A stretch of 64,000 nucleotides of DNA from Craspedostauros australis (Eukaryota > Bacillariophyta > Bacillariophyceae > Mastogloiales > Achnanthaceae): positions 248,001 through 312,000 of the forward strand of contig JAMXDE010000025.1 in NCBI GenBank assembly GCA_026770025.1. Direction: 5' to 3'. The notes under the pieces were generated by a model. That model had not been told where the DNA came from. It did not search any database and was given only the letters and a program-made list of their open reading frames with translations. Shown one piece after another: positions 21,794 to 32,723 of this stretch. Made by a program: the position numbers and the translations under genes. Numbering within the stretch: position 1 is the first letter of the stretch; every line of letters begins with the position of its first letter.

Positions 21794-23167
21794 ATGCCGG
21801 GCTTTCTGGGAGTACGATGGAACAACAAGGACCGCAGTCGCAGCCACAGCGACAGCAATGGCAACAACCACAGAAGAGGAGTGATCGGCAATCTGATCTC
21901 CCGAGCAACACCTCCGCAGCAGCCATCATCGTCGTCCTTCGCATCCACGCCGGAGAGACGGAGGGGCAGAGGGCAGCAGAACTCGTACGGACGGCGCCTG
22001 GGGGGTCGCAAGCAGCGGCGGACGAGCAAGAGCAGCCAGGGGTCGCTGTCCATCCCAAGCACAGCCTACTCATCGGACGAATTCTCGCTGCCGCCGTCCG
22101 TCGCATCCTACCCGCGCGCCTTCAGACGGTCGTTCCACCGCACCAATTCCGCCCACACGCAGCTCCTGCGGCGGCAGCAAGCAAGCGCCAGCGGAGAACA
22201 TGACGAAGAAGAAACCTCGGAGAGCCTGCAGCCCTTCATGACGCGCATCTGCTCGTCTGTGCCCATCCTCATGGACGATTCGCATCGTTACGCGCTGCAT
22301 TCCAGGGTCTCCGGCGACAACGACATCAACGACAACCCCACCAGCTGCGGCCAGTCGCTGGAGCTCACCTCGAGGACCAACCCCTCCATCATGGCCACCA
22401 TGACGAGGCTGCCCAACATCGACGACGTCTTCACCATCCAAGACACCATGGAGAACGAGGACGCCTCGTCGTCCGCCTCCGTCATCGTCTTCCGCCAGGC
22501 GCACAACCCCATCCACGCGCTCACCAGCCCCGGCTCTCCCTCCATCCCCTCCTACAGATACAAGGTCTACGCCAAGCGCTCGCTGTGGCAGGGACAGTCC
22601 ACATCCGCCAGGTACCCCAACTTCTACTTCTGGGGACACATCATCGTCACCACCGAGAACGGCAACAACGCCACCATCGCGGAGGAAGACCAGCAGTCGA
22701 TCAAGTCATCGGGCTCCTCGTCCGCCGGCAGCGGCTCCGCCATCCCGATCGGCGCGTCCTGCACCAAGGTCAGCTGGATGCTGCACGAGTGCGGCGCCGC
22801 GGAAGCCAGAGTGCGCGACGTCAACCAGGTCTCCACGCAGTACACCGCCAAGCAGCATTACCAGCAGATCCACACAATCGACACGCACAACAACAGCAAG
22901 AACAGGAGCAACGCTGCCCCCATCTTGCGACGGCGCAAGACCAAGTGGACGACGATCCAGAAGGAGCAGCGCATCACCGAAACAAAGACCAAGTCCGTCA
23001 TCACGTGCGCCAGAATCGTCCACTGCCCCAACGAACCATCCGTGCTGGGTGCGACCATGCAGAACGAGCAGTCGTACCGCGAGCTCGTGGTGCGACCTGG
23101 TCAGGATGCTGGTTTGGTGCTGTGTTTCGTCGGGATTTTGGATGACCTCGAGAGGCTTCAAGTCTGA
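21794..23167 (+). CDS. Uncharacterised protein with possible tubby/LURP-one-like C-terminal domain
   Basis: 457 residues, single exon. The first 230 residues are low-complexity, Ser/Arg/Asn-rich and probably disordered. From about residue 245 a folded domain begins (YRYKVYAKRSLWQGQ, FYFWGHIIVTTENG), and it ends with VITCARIVHCPN and RELVVRPGQDAGLVLCFVGILDDLE. That ending resembles the last helix of LURP-one-related and tubby C-terminal beta-barrels (PGxDxxxVxxxxxILDEI). This is pattern recall, not an alignment. Such domains bind phosphoinositides or act in membrane-associated signalling. If the resemblance is wrong, this is an orphan. No signal peptide or TM is visible. Confidence 0.5.
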   Translation: MPGFLGVRWNNKDRSRSHSDSNGNNHRRGVIGNLISRATPPQQPSSSSFASTPERRRGRGQQNSYGRRLGGRKQRRTSKSSQGSLSIPSTAYSSDEFSLPPSVASYPRAFRRSFHRTNSAHTQLLRRQQASASGEHDEEETSESLQPFMTRICSSVPILMDDSHRYALHSRVSGDNDINDNPTSCGQSLELTSRTNPSIMATMTRLPNIDDVFTIQDTMENEDASSSASVIVFRQAHNPIHALTSPGSPSIPSYRYKVYAKRSLWQGQSTSARYPNFYFWGHIIVTTENGNNATIAEEDQQSIKSSGSSSAGSGSAIPIGASCTKVSWMLHECGAAEARVRDVNQVSTQYTAKQHYQQIHTIDTHNNSKNRSNAAPILRRRKTKWTTIQKEQRITETKTKSVITCARIVHCPNEPSVLGATMQNEQSYRELVVRPGQDAGLVLCFVGILDDLERLQV

Positions 23168-23939
23168 GACCTTTGCGCGGTTCTGCTCTGCTTGAGAGTA
23201 GCGCAATTGCTCCGCATGCTCAACCCAGCGACGCATGAGTTTACCCGTTGACTAAACGCAGTGGGTACGTCTACATGTTCACCTATCGTCCACAGCGCAT
23301 TCATTGCACCGTGCCTACGGTAGAGAGAAGCTGAGGGGGAGAATGAAACGGGAGCGCTTGCAGCAACACACAGCACGACAGATCATTACACCCACCTTCA
23401 CATCAACTACACGATACCATACCATTCCAAATCATAATACCCACCATACGAATAGAGATACAAGTACATTATCAGCATCACCACCGCGGGCTATCAATCA
23501 TTATCGATGTTCTACACTTAGTCTACCACACCTCTATGGTAGAGAGGGAGACGCCAAGGCCGCAATCGTCATTCCGTCACTGGTATCCTGGGAGCTACAG
23601 AGAGGACTATTCACACCATGCGTCATAATCGTCTGTGGTCACCCTTCCCATGGCTGCATGGAAAGGCGCCAAACACGCAGGATTCAAGGATGAGTGACTA
23701 CTCGCAGCAGCGTCGGAGAAAAACAAGACAGAATGCAAACTTTTGCGCTCTCGAAAACGGCCCAGGCAACCTTTTCATGTGATCGTGAATTTATCCACGA
23801 ATGACATCCAGCCACATTTTGTGGTGTGTGTGGATACGTGTTCATGGTCTAACATCGTTATGAGAGGTTTGTCGCTAATTGTAATTGTCAATGAAAGTGT
23901 GTCTATACTGGCTGATCATCACCACTGAAAGCGACGAAA
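23168..23939. other. Intergenic between convergent genes
   Basis: About 770 bp. Only short frames are present, including a 129-codon plus-strand frame at 23304-23693 with no recognisable content. Confidence 0.4.
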
Positions 23940-25250
23940 TCAGTCAAAGGTGGTTTTGCTCGGACCAATGTTGGGTGTTAGGGTGAAGGACTTGGCCGCC
24001 TCCGAGTACCCGGACCAGCCTCCGTACCGGCGCCACAATTCGCGTGCCACGTACACGAGCTTGATGTTGTGCTCCTCCTCTTCGGCTGTGCCCCTGGCGA
24101 CCGTCGCGTCCCACGAGTACTGCGCATCATCCACGCGCGTCGACGGGAATTGGGCTGCGGTATCTTGCAGCTGCGCGAAGGACGGAATGCCGATGGAGCT
24201 GGTCGCCACCACGCAGATCGTCATGGCCCAGTACGTCTCCAAGGCTTGACGCACGGTCTCTTCCGAATCGAGACAAGCGCGCGACACCTGCTCGAGTCCC
24301 CACAACGAGGTCAGCAGATGCAGCACGAGGAAGTTGCCGTTGGGGCCATCGCGCGTGGCGAGGTACAGCAACGTCACGAATTCGTACAGCACCTCCCACA
24401 CGCTGCCGCGTGCATCGACGTCCAGCGGCAGGCTGCGCAACCAACCCGGAAGTTCCGTGGCGACGGGATGCGCATCGTGCAGCACCTTGGCCAGGTGCCA
24501 TTGGAACCCGGCGGGCACGAGCTCGGAATGGAAGGTCTCGTCGTACTTGGCTTTCGTCGCGGTCACCCATTTCGCGATGAGATCGGGGTCGCGGCAGATG
24601 CGCTGCATGGATTCCAACGGCGAACCTTCGTCCGCGTGCGCGTTGGATTGCAGATCTGGACCGACGGGCAGATGGCAGAAGTTCAGGTACGCCAGTCCTT
24701 CCAACGTCATCCACGGATTCTTCGCATCCAACGCCCAACCCAGGTGGATGATGCCGTGCGTCAAGGCACCGGCCATGCCATCCAACGGCGCGTGGTCGCG
24801 CACCAACTTGTGGAGGGCCTCATCCTTGTCACCATCGCCGGATGATGCCATCCATTCCTGCTGCAACATCAGCACCATCTCTTGCCATGCCTCTTTCTTG
24901 CCACGGTGTTGTTCGAGGAACTCTTGAACAGAAGAGGAGGAAGCAGGCGCAGCAGGAGTATCGTCCCACTCGATCTTATGCAACGGCAGATTATACGGCG
25001 TCAAGGTGGTGTACGTATCCCAATACTCCTGCACGCGGGCGTCCGGTGCATCCAATCGATCGAGCGCGATGATGGCATGCTTGGCATGATTCGACAAGTA
25101 GCCTTGGAACTCAATGTCGAACTCGCGGTTGGACAGAATGCGCTGTGCCAGTGGCCGGACTGGCGGTACCATCACGGATGCCTTCCATGGCAATGATGAT
25201 GACGATGTGGCAGTTGCCATGATGGAGGCTGCTGTTGTTTTGATGATCAT
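23940..25250 (-). CDS. Questin-oxidase-like (AflY/DUF4243) protein
   Basis: 436 residues; a second ATG at 25220 (GCCATCATGG context) would give 426. The sequence matches the questin oxidase-like family. It has an early YLSNHAKHAIIALDRLDAPD with WDTYTTLTPYNLPLHKIEW, then a central HGIIHLGWAL helix, and late NFLVLHLLTSLWGLEQ and a C-terminal KLVYVARELWRRY. Questin oxidase and AflY are Baeyer-Villiger-type oxygenases in fungal polyketide pathways. Relatives in algae and bacteria are mostly uncharacterised, so the substrate here is unknown. There is no polyketide cluster nearby. The N-terminus has no clear plastid presequence. It is divergent from the HAD phosphatase gene. Confidence 0.75.
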   Translation of the reverse strand: MIIKTTAASIMATATSSSSLPWKASVMVPPVRPLAQRILSNREFDIEFQGYLSNHAKHAIIALDRLDAPDARVQEYWDTYTTLTPYNLPLHKIEWDDTPAAPASSSSVQEFLEQHRGKKEAWQEMVLMLQQEWMASSGDGDKDEALHKLVRDHAPLDGMAGALTHGIIHLGWALDAKNPWMTLEGLAYLNFCHLPVGPDLQSNAHADEGSPLESMQRICRDPDLIAKWVTATKAKYDETFHSELVPAGFQWHLAKVLHDAHPVATELPGWLRSLPLDVDARGSVWEVLYEFVTLLYLATRDGPNGNFLVLHLLTSLWGLEQVSRACLDSEETVRQALETYWAMTICVVATSSIGIPSFAQLQDTAAQFPSTRVDDAQYSWDATVARGTAEEEEHNIKLVYVARELWRRYGGWSGYSEAAKSFTLTPNIGPSKTTFD

Positions 25251-26124
25251 AGTAGACGCTATTCTACTTACTCGTTGTGGATTTGGAGATTCGTGTTATG
25301 ATGTAGATTGTTACGAGAACGTTGTTGTTTCTGCTTTTTCCGATTTTATGAGATGATCATATGCAAATGAAAATGGAGACAGACGAAGAGAGAGAGGAGA
25401 CAGTTGGATCTGTGAGTATGCTACATGGTGCGAAGTGAAAATAGGACCATCGCTCGTTCACGAGAATCTCTTCGACGTGAAGGATCACAATCGACGCTCT
25501 TCTCTCCAGAGATGAAAGTGCATACTCTGCATCAAACGCATCATGTCCGCGTTTGTAAATTCGTGTGACACCACAGAGATCGAGGTTTGGGAACGCAATC
25601 TTGACTTCGATGGAATTCCAGCACTTTGGTACCGCAGACATAGAGCATCGCCATCGATGAGACAGAGCGAGAGATCATCGATTGCGTTCAATCGAAATCC
25701 GCTTGGATCAAGGCAAATGGAAGCGAGGTTGGGCAATGCAAATGGTCTCCTCTCTCCAGGGATCATGTTGAAGTACCCACTTACTCATGTTCACACCATG
25801 GGAGGCTGCCCGATCTCGGGAGGGAATGTGATGGAAATGAAATGTGACGGTGGAGGAGGAACAGATGGGAACTTGATCGTTTTTGGGTACGATCTTTGAA
25901 CATTTGGGTCACTCGAGTCGTGGATACTGATTCCTCAACATCTTTTGATGACCACACCAACGCACGCGAATCTGGTTATTATCGGCACCGACCATCGCAG
26001 AGAACAGCGGAGCGTGGAAGAAGCACACAACAACCGTCGTCATCCACATCACATAGTCGTACCCCTTCTCTGTTCTTTCTCTCTCCCTGCGTCGTACAAT
26101 TCGGAGAAGAACAGGAAGAAGAAG
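25251..26124. other. Region upstream of divergent questin-oxidase-like and HAD phosphatase genes
   Basis: About 870 bp. It should hold both promoters. Between 25766 and 25357 on the minus strand, two overlapping frames read like one leucine-rich protein piece broken by a frameshift (LPNLASICLDPSGF and VKIAFPNLDLCGV). This may be a small gene remnant. Confidence 0.35.
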
Positions 26125-27414
26125 ATGATGAAGACAGTGAGCGCGGTTTGGATGACACTGTTCGTTGGCACCATGACGATACTCTCCTTGTCCACAACGG
26201 CATCTGCATTCGCCACAAGACGAGCGCTTCTCCCCTGGATGTTGCATCGCCGTGTCTCCGCAGCGTCCCTGATCTTCAACCTCCGCGGTGGACAGCAACA
26301 GCAGCAGCCGCAGGATGCAACAAGGAGCATCTCCCAACAGCCTCATCACCGACTGGCTGCGTCCGTCCAGGAGCGAATGGAGGTCGAAGCCACAGACGCC
26401 GCACAACAGCTGGAGTTGTTCTACGGCAACCGCAAGTCCGACCTCACCACCATCCCCACGGTATTCACGGACAGCGGCACGACCGCGACATCCGCGGCGA
26501 CCATGTTGCAGGATATCGACACGGTGCTGTTCGATTGCGATGGCGTGCTGTACCGCACGCTGGAGACGTGCCCCGATGCGGCGCGATGCATCCGATCCCT
26601 GCAGGACAGTGGCAAGAGCGTGTTGTTCGTCACGAACCACGGTGGCATCAATCGTCGACAGCTGCGGGACAAGCTGCAGAAGCTTCTGGGCGACGACGTC
26701 ACGCTGATCAACGACATGATGGTCTCGAGTTCCTACTCATGCGCCGAGTACTTGAAGCAGCAGCTGCAACCGGCCGAACCCAAACCATGGGTGCACGTCA
26801 TTGGCAGCGCGGGCCTCGTCGAGGAGATTGAGAATGCCGGATTCCACGTGACGACCGTGAGTCCCGACACGCAGGCCACGATGGATCGCCAACAGCTGGC
26901 GTCGTTCGATTTCGCATCGCTGGGACCCGATGATCGACCGCTGGGTGCCTTGGCCATCGGACACGACGTCGACTTCACATTCCGCAAGATGAGCATCGCC
27001 GTCAATCTGCTGCTGCAGCATCCCGACGCGCTGTTCGTGGCCACGAACGAGGATTCCTTCGATCTCGTGTCGTCCACCGTCGCAGATGCGAATCGGCACA
27101 TCCCCGGCAACGGCTGCGTCATCAAGGCGCTGGAGCATGGATCGCAGCGCACGGCGACTAACGTTGGGAAACCCAGCCAGACGTTGGCCGATCTACTGGG
27201 CTCCACCGCGACGGCCTTGGACTGCTCGCGTGCTCTGTTCGTCGGCGATCGTCTCGACACGGATATTCGATTTGGTCATGTGACGGGCATGAAGACCTTG
27301 CTCGTCATGACGGGGGTGACGACGGTACAGAAGATGGAGAATCTGGGATGCGGTACGATCGAGGAACCGTTGCCTACCTACATCGCGCCGCACGTTGGGT
27401 ATCTCGTTGTTTGA
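26125..27414 (+). CDS. Plastid-targeted HAD phosphatase, phosphoglycolate phosphatase-like
   Basis: 429 residues from the ATG at 26125; the frame is open upstream, but this start gives a clean bipartite presequence. The signal peptide (MMKTVSAVWMTLFVGTM...) ends at ASA-FATRR, an ASAFAP-type plastid import motif. The catalytic part is the eukaryotic PGP/NPP class of HAD phosphatases. Motif I is DCDGVLY (nucleophile D137 and D139), motif II is in FVTNHGG, the motif III lysine is K349 in NVGKPSQ, and motif IV is VGDRLDTDI. The cap domain between motifs II and III holds GALAIGHDVDFTFRK. In the plastid such enzymes hydrolyse 2-phosphoglycolate, the product of Rubisco oxygenation. A related substrate cannot be excluded. 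Confidence 0.85.
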   Translation: MMKTVSAVWMTLFVGTMTILSLSTTASAFATRRALLPWMLHRRVSAASLIFNLRGGQQQQQPQDATRSISQQPHHRLAASVQERMEVEATDAAQQLELFYGNRKSDLTTIPTVFTDSGTTATSAATMLQDIDTVLFDCDGVLYRTLETCPDAARCIRSLQDSGKSVLFVTNHGGINRRQLRDKLQKLLGDDVTLINDMMVSSSYSCAEYLKQQLQPAEPKPWVHVIGSAGLVEEIENAGFHVTTVSPDTQATMDRQQLASFDFASLGPDDRPLGALAIGHDVDFTFRKMSIAVNLLLQHPDALFVATNEDSFDLVSSTVADANRHIPGNGCVIKALEHGSQRTATNVGKPSQTLADLLGSTATALDCSRALFVGDRLDTDIRFGHVTGMKTLLVMTGVTTVQKMENLGCGTIEEPLPTYIAPHVGYLVV

Positions 27415-27904
27415 ATCTTTACAGGGCAGTTAGAAACCGTTAAATCGTCGGATATGAAAAACCGCGTCCACAAGACCCAAACAAGAAGAGGCAGTCGTTC
27501 CTCATGTCTCTTTGTGTTCGTGCGGGCAGTCACCGTTCTTGTTCATGTGTTCTCGTGTTTGTACCTTGTGCTCGGATGACACGCAACGCACATCATTGGT
27601 GTTTGGTCTGCTCGTGGGATAGAGATAGGGAGAGAGAGGAGGGAAACTGCCTCGCCACCTGAGACCTTCGCAGAAGACCAAAGTTTGGAGGTTGTTGTTG
27701 TTGTTCCAATTGGCGACAGTACGAGGAGCCACAGCCATCATCAAAGCCATCATCGCATTCACCATCGTGTTAGCAGCCATCATCACTGTCGACTGTTCCA
27801 AGAGAAAAATTAGTGACAGCAGACATCACCAGATCAGCTCACATCAGGCTTGACGAAACAGAACCCAACGCGTCGTGCAAACAGAAGAGAACGAAAGAAC
27901 AAAG
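27415..27904. other. Intergenic between tandem plus-strand genes
   Basis: About 490 bp. A minus-strand frame of 99 codons (27801-27502) is unassigned and probably spurious. The right part is expected to be the promoter and 5' UTR of the 27905 gene. Confidence 0.4.
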
Positions 27905-30274
27905 ATGAGTCCGAAGGGACACAAGAAATCGACATCATCGTCATGGGGATCGCTGTGGGGCGGCACGGCGGATGGCAAGGGAAATACTCGTACGGGGGTT
28001 GCCGCAAATGGAAAGGCAGCGCAAGGACCGGGTCAAGCCAACGTTGCCGCGGAGGAGCGACCCGCCTACACCCTCTACGATCACTGCAAATTCGTTCGTC
28101 TGAAGACGCACATCATCGCATCGAAGAATAAAGGAGGCAATAAGAGCAACGGCGCATCGACGAAGGCCCAATTGTTCTATTCCGTGGACACCACATGCCA
28201 ATATGTGAGCCAACCGACGCAGCTTCAGCTCGTGTCGAACGTCGTACAGGAGTACTGTCATCCATTCACCATGACATCGCACTACCAGGACCGATGGGTG
28301 GGATTCGAGACGCTGCTGTCAGCCAAACCATCGAACGCCCAACCGGAAACCGCCGCTGCATTCACAAGTTCGACGAACCAAATGCCGACGGAACCCTTGC
28401 CATTCCGCGTCGTGACGATCCGGCTGCGACCCGATTGCCATCACAACACTGCCCTGCAGGCCGTGCACGAGGCCTTCTCTACCGTCCACAACACGCGGCA
28501 GTATCATTCTCATCTGCAGCATCACACGGGCTGCATCTATCAGGCCATCGGCGTCAACGCGGGCACCACGATCAAGTTTCCGTACGTGATGCACGCGCAG
28601 CTGCTGACACGCCGATCCATCATCCTGGAGCGGCATCTGCTGATTCGATTCTTTCATATGCGCGACGTGCCGTTCATGGAGGACGAGATGGAGGACATCA
28701 GCTCGAAATTGATCAAGTACTGCGCCGAGACTAGCAACCTCACGAATCTGCAGAAGTCGGACATCGGGCCGTTGCTCATTCAAACGCAAGTGCAGGAGGC
28801 CTGTGTGCTGATCCAATCCCTGCCCAGAGACGGCATCACGAATGCCTCATCGTCGTCGCCGCGCAACAGCAAGGACACACAATACAAGGGAGATGCGTAC
28901 GATCCGGCCAACCCGATGCACGCAGCATCGCCAGGCGGTGGTCTGCATCAGTCGGCGACGTCGGAGTACCTGCGCACGCATTTCGCAGAATCGTGGAGCG
29001 TGATGGAGGAAAATGAGCGCGTGCGCAAGGCCAACGAGAGCAACGGCAAGTCCAAAACGAAGAAGAATGCATTCCTGTCATCCGCACCGGCGCCCATCGC
29101 AACGTTGCACCGACGTCGCGTCGTGTCCCCGGCGCTGTCCAAGTTGGATTGGCCAGCCATCCAGAGCACGGTGCCGTTGATGGAGCGCATCGTGTCGGAG
29201 CTGGAGATCGCCAAGTGCACGTACAACACACTGTGCGCCGAAGAGACGTGCCGATTCGGCATGCGTCCCTGTCAGAGCACGTTGGATCGGCAATTCTGCT
29301 TCCAGCTGTCGGAATTATCGCAGCAGCACATGCTGTTGGAACTGCAGGACACGATCGACGAGCTGGAGGGCAACTTCCACACGACGCAGGCGCAGTACGA
29401 CACGTTCATGAAGTTTCTGCAGTACACCTTCAACAACTACCAGATGCACTGGCCGTCACAGCAGCAGCTCCTGATGCAGGATGAGCACATGGCCTCGTCG
29501 CAGACGCCAATCGTCAAGCTGCCGCAGTACCATGCCAGCACATTCCCATGGGCACCCAACGTCATGAAGGCCTTGCAGGACGTCTCCAGCCGCGTCGTGC
29601 AGGCCACGCTTTCTTCGACGACGAACAACACAAGACGGCAACGCGATGTGAGGCACGGCACGACGCACGCCTTGGGTTCCTACCACAGCAACAATTTCGG
29701 CAACGGTGGTAGTGCCAGTGATAATAATGACGACCCCATCCAGGCATCACGCAAGAAGTCGCTGGAATTGTGCCAGGAATCCGTCGATCACGTGTACCAA
29801 TCCTTCTGCCAGGCCAACGACTCGGACCACAAGGACTTCGTCCGCAAATTCCAACGACTCCACATGCACAAGCTGACGCAGCGCAGGGAACGCGAGCTGA
29901 TGCCCCTCCTGCAGATCGCTTCGCAGTGCACCACCGAATCCGCCGTGGCCGCCACGAGGGAATGGGCCGAGCGCATCGATCCCACACAGCAGCAGGAGGT
30001 CCCCTTGCTCCAGTTCCACACCTTCTCCGGCAACGGCTGCATCACGGCCACGCAGCTCATCTTGCATTCCACCAAGCTGCTGACCCGCATGATGGGCAAC
30101 CCGTCCTTGCAGGTCTTTGATCTGCGGTTGCACGACATCAATGTTTGGAACGATACCAAGCTGCTCGTCATCGAACGTCAGACGGGCAAGCGGGTGCTGA
30201 CCTTCGGTCCTTCCATCGGCGCGCAAGAGACGGCCGCCTTCGTCCACGTCCTGCAATCGTTGTTGATGATGTAG
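27905..30274 (+). CDS. Orphan 789-residue protein with basic N-terminus and central coiled coil
   Basis: From the ATG at 27905 (MSPKGHKKSTSSSW); an in-frame ATG at 27875 is also possible. It is a long single exon with normal codon use, so the gene is real, but I do not recognise the family. Residues 1-60 are Gly/Ser/Lys-rich. A folded region around residues 60-300 contains YTLYDHCKFVRLKTHIIAS, PFRVVTIRLRPDCHH and a strand-rich FFHMRDVPFMEDEMEDI. The middle has a helical region (QLSELSQQHMLLELQDTIDE) likely to form a coiled coil. The C-terminus (QVFDLRLHDINVWNDTKLLVIE, RVLTFGPSIGAQETAAF) looks beta-rich and could be a small PH-like or similar module. No signal peptide or membrane segment is visible. 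It is probably cytosolic or nuclear. Confidence 0.75.
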   Translation: MSPKGHKKSTSSSWGSLWGGTADGKGNTRTGVAANGKAAQGPGQANVAAEERPAYTLYDHCKFVRLKTHIIASKNKGGNKSNGASTKAQLFYSVDTTCQYVSQPTQLQLVSNVVQEYCHPFTMTSHYQDRWVGFETLLSAKPSNAQPETAAAFTSSTNQMPTEPLPFRVVTIRLRPDCHHNTALQAVHEAFSTVHNTRQYHSHLQHHTGCIYQAIGVNAGTTIKFPYVMHAQLLTRRSIILERHLLIRFFHMRDVPFMEDEMEDISSKLIKYCAETSNLTNLQKSDIGPLLIQTQVQEACVLIQSLPRDGITNASSSSPRNSKDTQYKGDAYDPANPMHAASPGGGLHQSATSEYLRTHFAESWSVMEENERVRKANESNGKSKTKKNAFLSSAPAPIATLHRRRVVSPALSKLDWPAIQSTVPLMERIVSELEIAKCTYNTLCAEETCRFGMRPCQSTLDRQFCFQLSELSQQHMLLELQDTIDELEGNFHTTQAQYDTFMKFLQYTFNNYQMHWPSQQQLLMQDEHMASSQTPIVKLPQYHASTFPWAPNVMKALQDVSSRVVQATLSSTTNNTRRQRDVRHGTTHALGSYHSNNFGNGGSASDNNDDPIQASRKKSLELCQESVDHVYQSFCQANDSDHKDFVRKFQRLHMHKLTQRRERELMPLLQIASQCTTESAVAATREWAERIDPTQQQEVPLLQFHTFSGNGCITATQLILHSTKLLTRMMGNPSLQVFDLRLHDINVWNDTKLLVIERQTGKRVLTFGPSIGAQETAAFVHVLQSLLMM

Positions 30275-30935
30275 GTTGGGTTTGCATTTTGGATGGATGG
30301 GAGATGGCGACGTGCCAGATGCGTGCGTCGGTTGCCGATGGATCTTTGCCATTGTCGTCATCGGAGGATGTGGAGCAGAGTCAGGTCAAGAGATGGACGT
30401 AACACCACCCATGAATAATGAAAGAACATAAAGATACCATCTAATTACCGGCAGAAGGAACGGATAGGGAGCTGAAGCCAAACGCATGTCTCCCGCCAGC
30501 GTGTCACCTTCGCCTTCGTCATTGGCGCGTGACATCGCCGCGTGAGATACATTTCTCACGTGTTGTCGTCTGACGTTGGGTTCTGAGTCAGTGGTGTTCT
30601 CGTTGCAAAGATACTGCGACGTTCGTGTTGCCTGCGCTATCCATGACTGTGATGGTGTGCTTGAGAACCAATGAGAATGCATCAACGACACCTGCCAATC
30701 TTTCACCGTCCGTCCTTCTGTCCCATCGTTTACGTGTTCGCATTTGTGGTAGTGAATGTCACGTACGAACGCACGTAGGTTTCATCCACAAGATACAAAC
30801 GTACGCACGCATTTGCTGTGCCTGTGTGTTTGTGTTTGTTTGTGCAAGCGTTCTTCTTCTTGTGGTGTCGAGGATGGAGGCGACAACTCCCTCTCTGCTC
30901 ACAAAAACCAAATCCGTCAAAAGAATCCAGCAATC
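30275..30935. other. Upstream region of the plastid GAPDH gene
   Basis: About 660 bp containing the 3' UTR of the orphan gene and the promoter of GapC1. GT-rich stretches occur near 30820-30870. No unambiguous TATA box or light-responsive element can be identified by eye. Confidence 0.35.
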
Positions 30936-32340
<1,405 letters not shown>

Positions 32341-32723
32341 ATTACTTTCCACCTTGCGCAACATCATAGTCGGACAGTAATCCAACAAACTTTGTCATAA
32401 TCGGATAACATTAGCCATCCTTTCTTGCAATTTCCAACCCAATCTACTCTTGTCCACTTGTCGTTGTTGTCACTGGATGATTGAAACGGTGTCTCCTGAA
32501 GCACCGCAACCCACGCCTGTTGGAACAACTGATTGGATTCCATCAGAACGCAAATGAGACAATAATGTGACTCGTGAAACACACAACAACTCAGCTTGAT
32601 ACAAGTACACCAATGAGACAACTAGCTTCATCCGTGTTCGCTCGCAATCCCAACAACAATAGCACTAATTGTACTCTCTCTTTGCGCGTATCTGATGTAT
32701 TATAGAATATTATACTTTCGCCT
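32341..32723. other. Intergenic between convergent GapC1 and cpFtsY
   Basis: 383 bp holding both 3' ends. It is AT-richer than its neighbours. No gene is visible. Confidence 0.4.
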
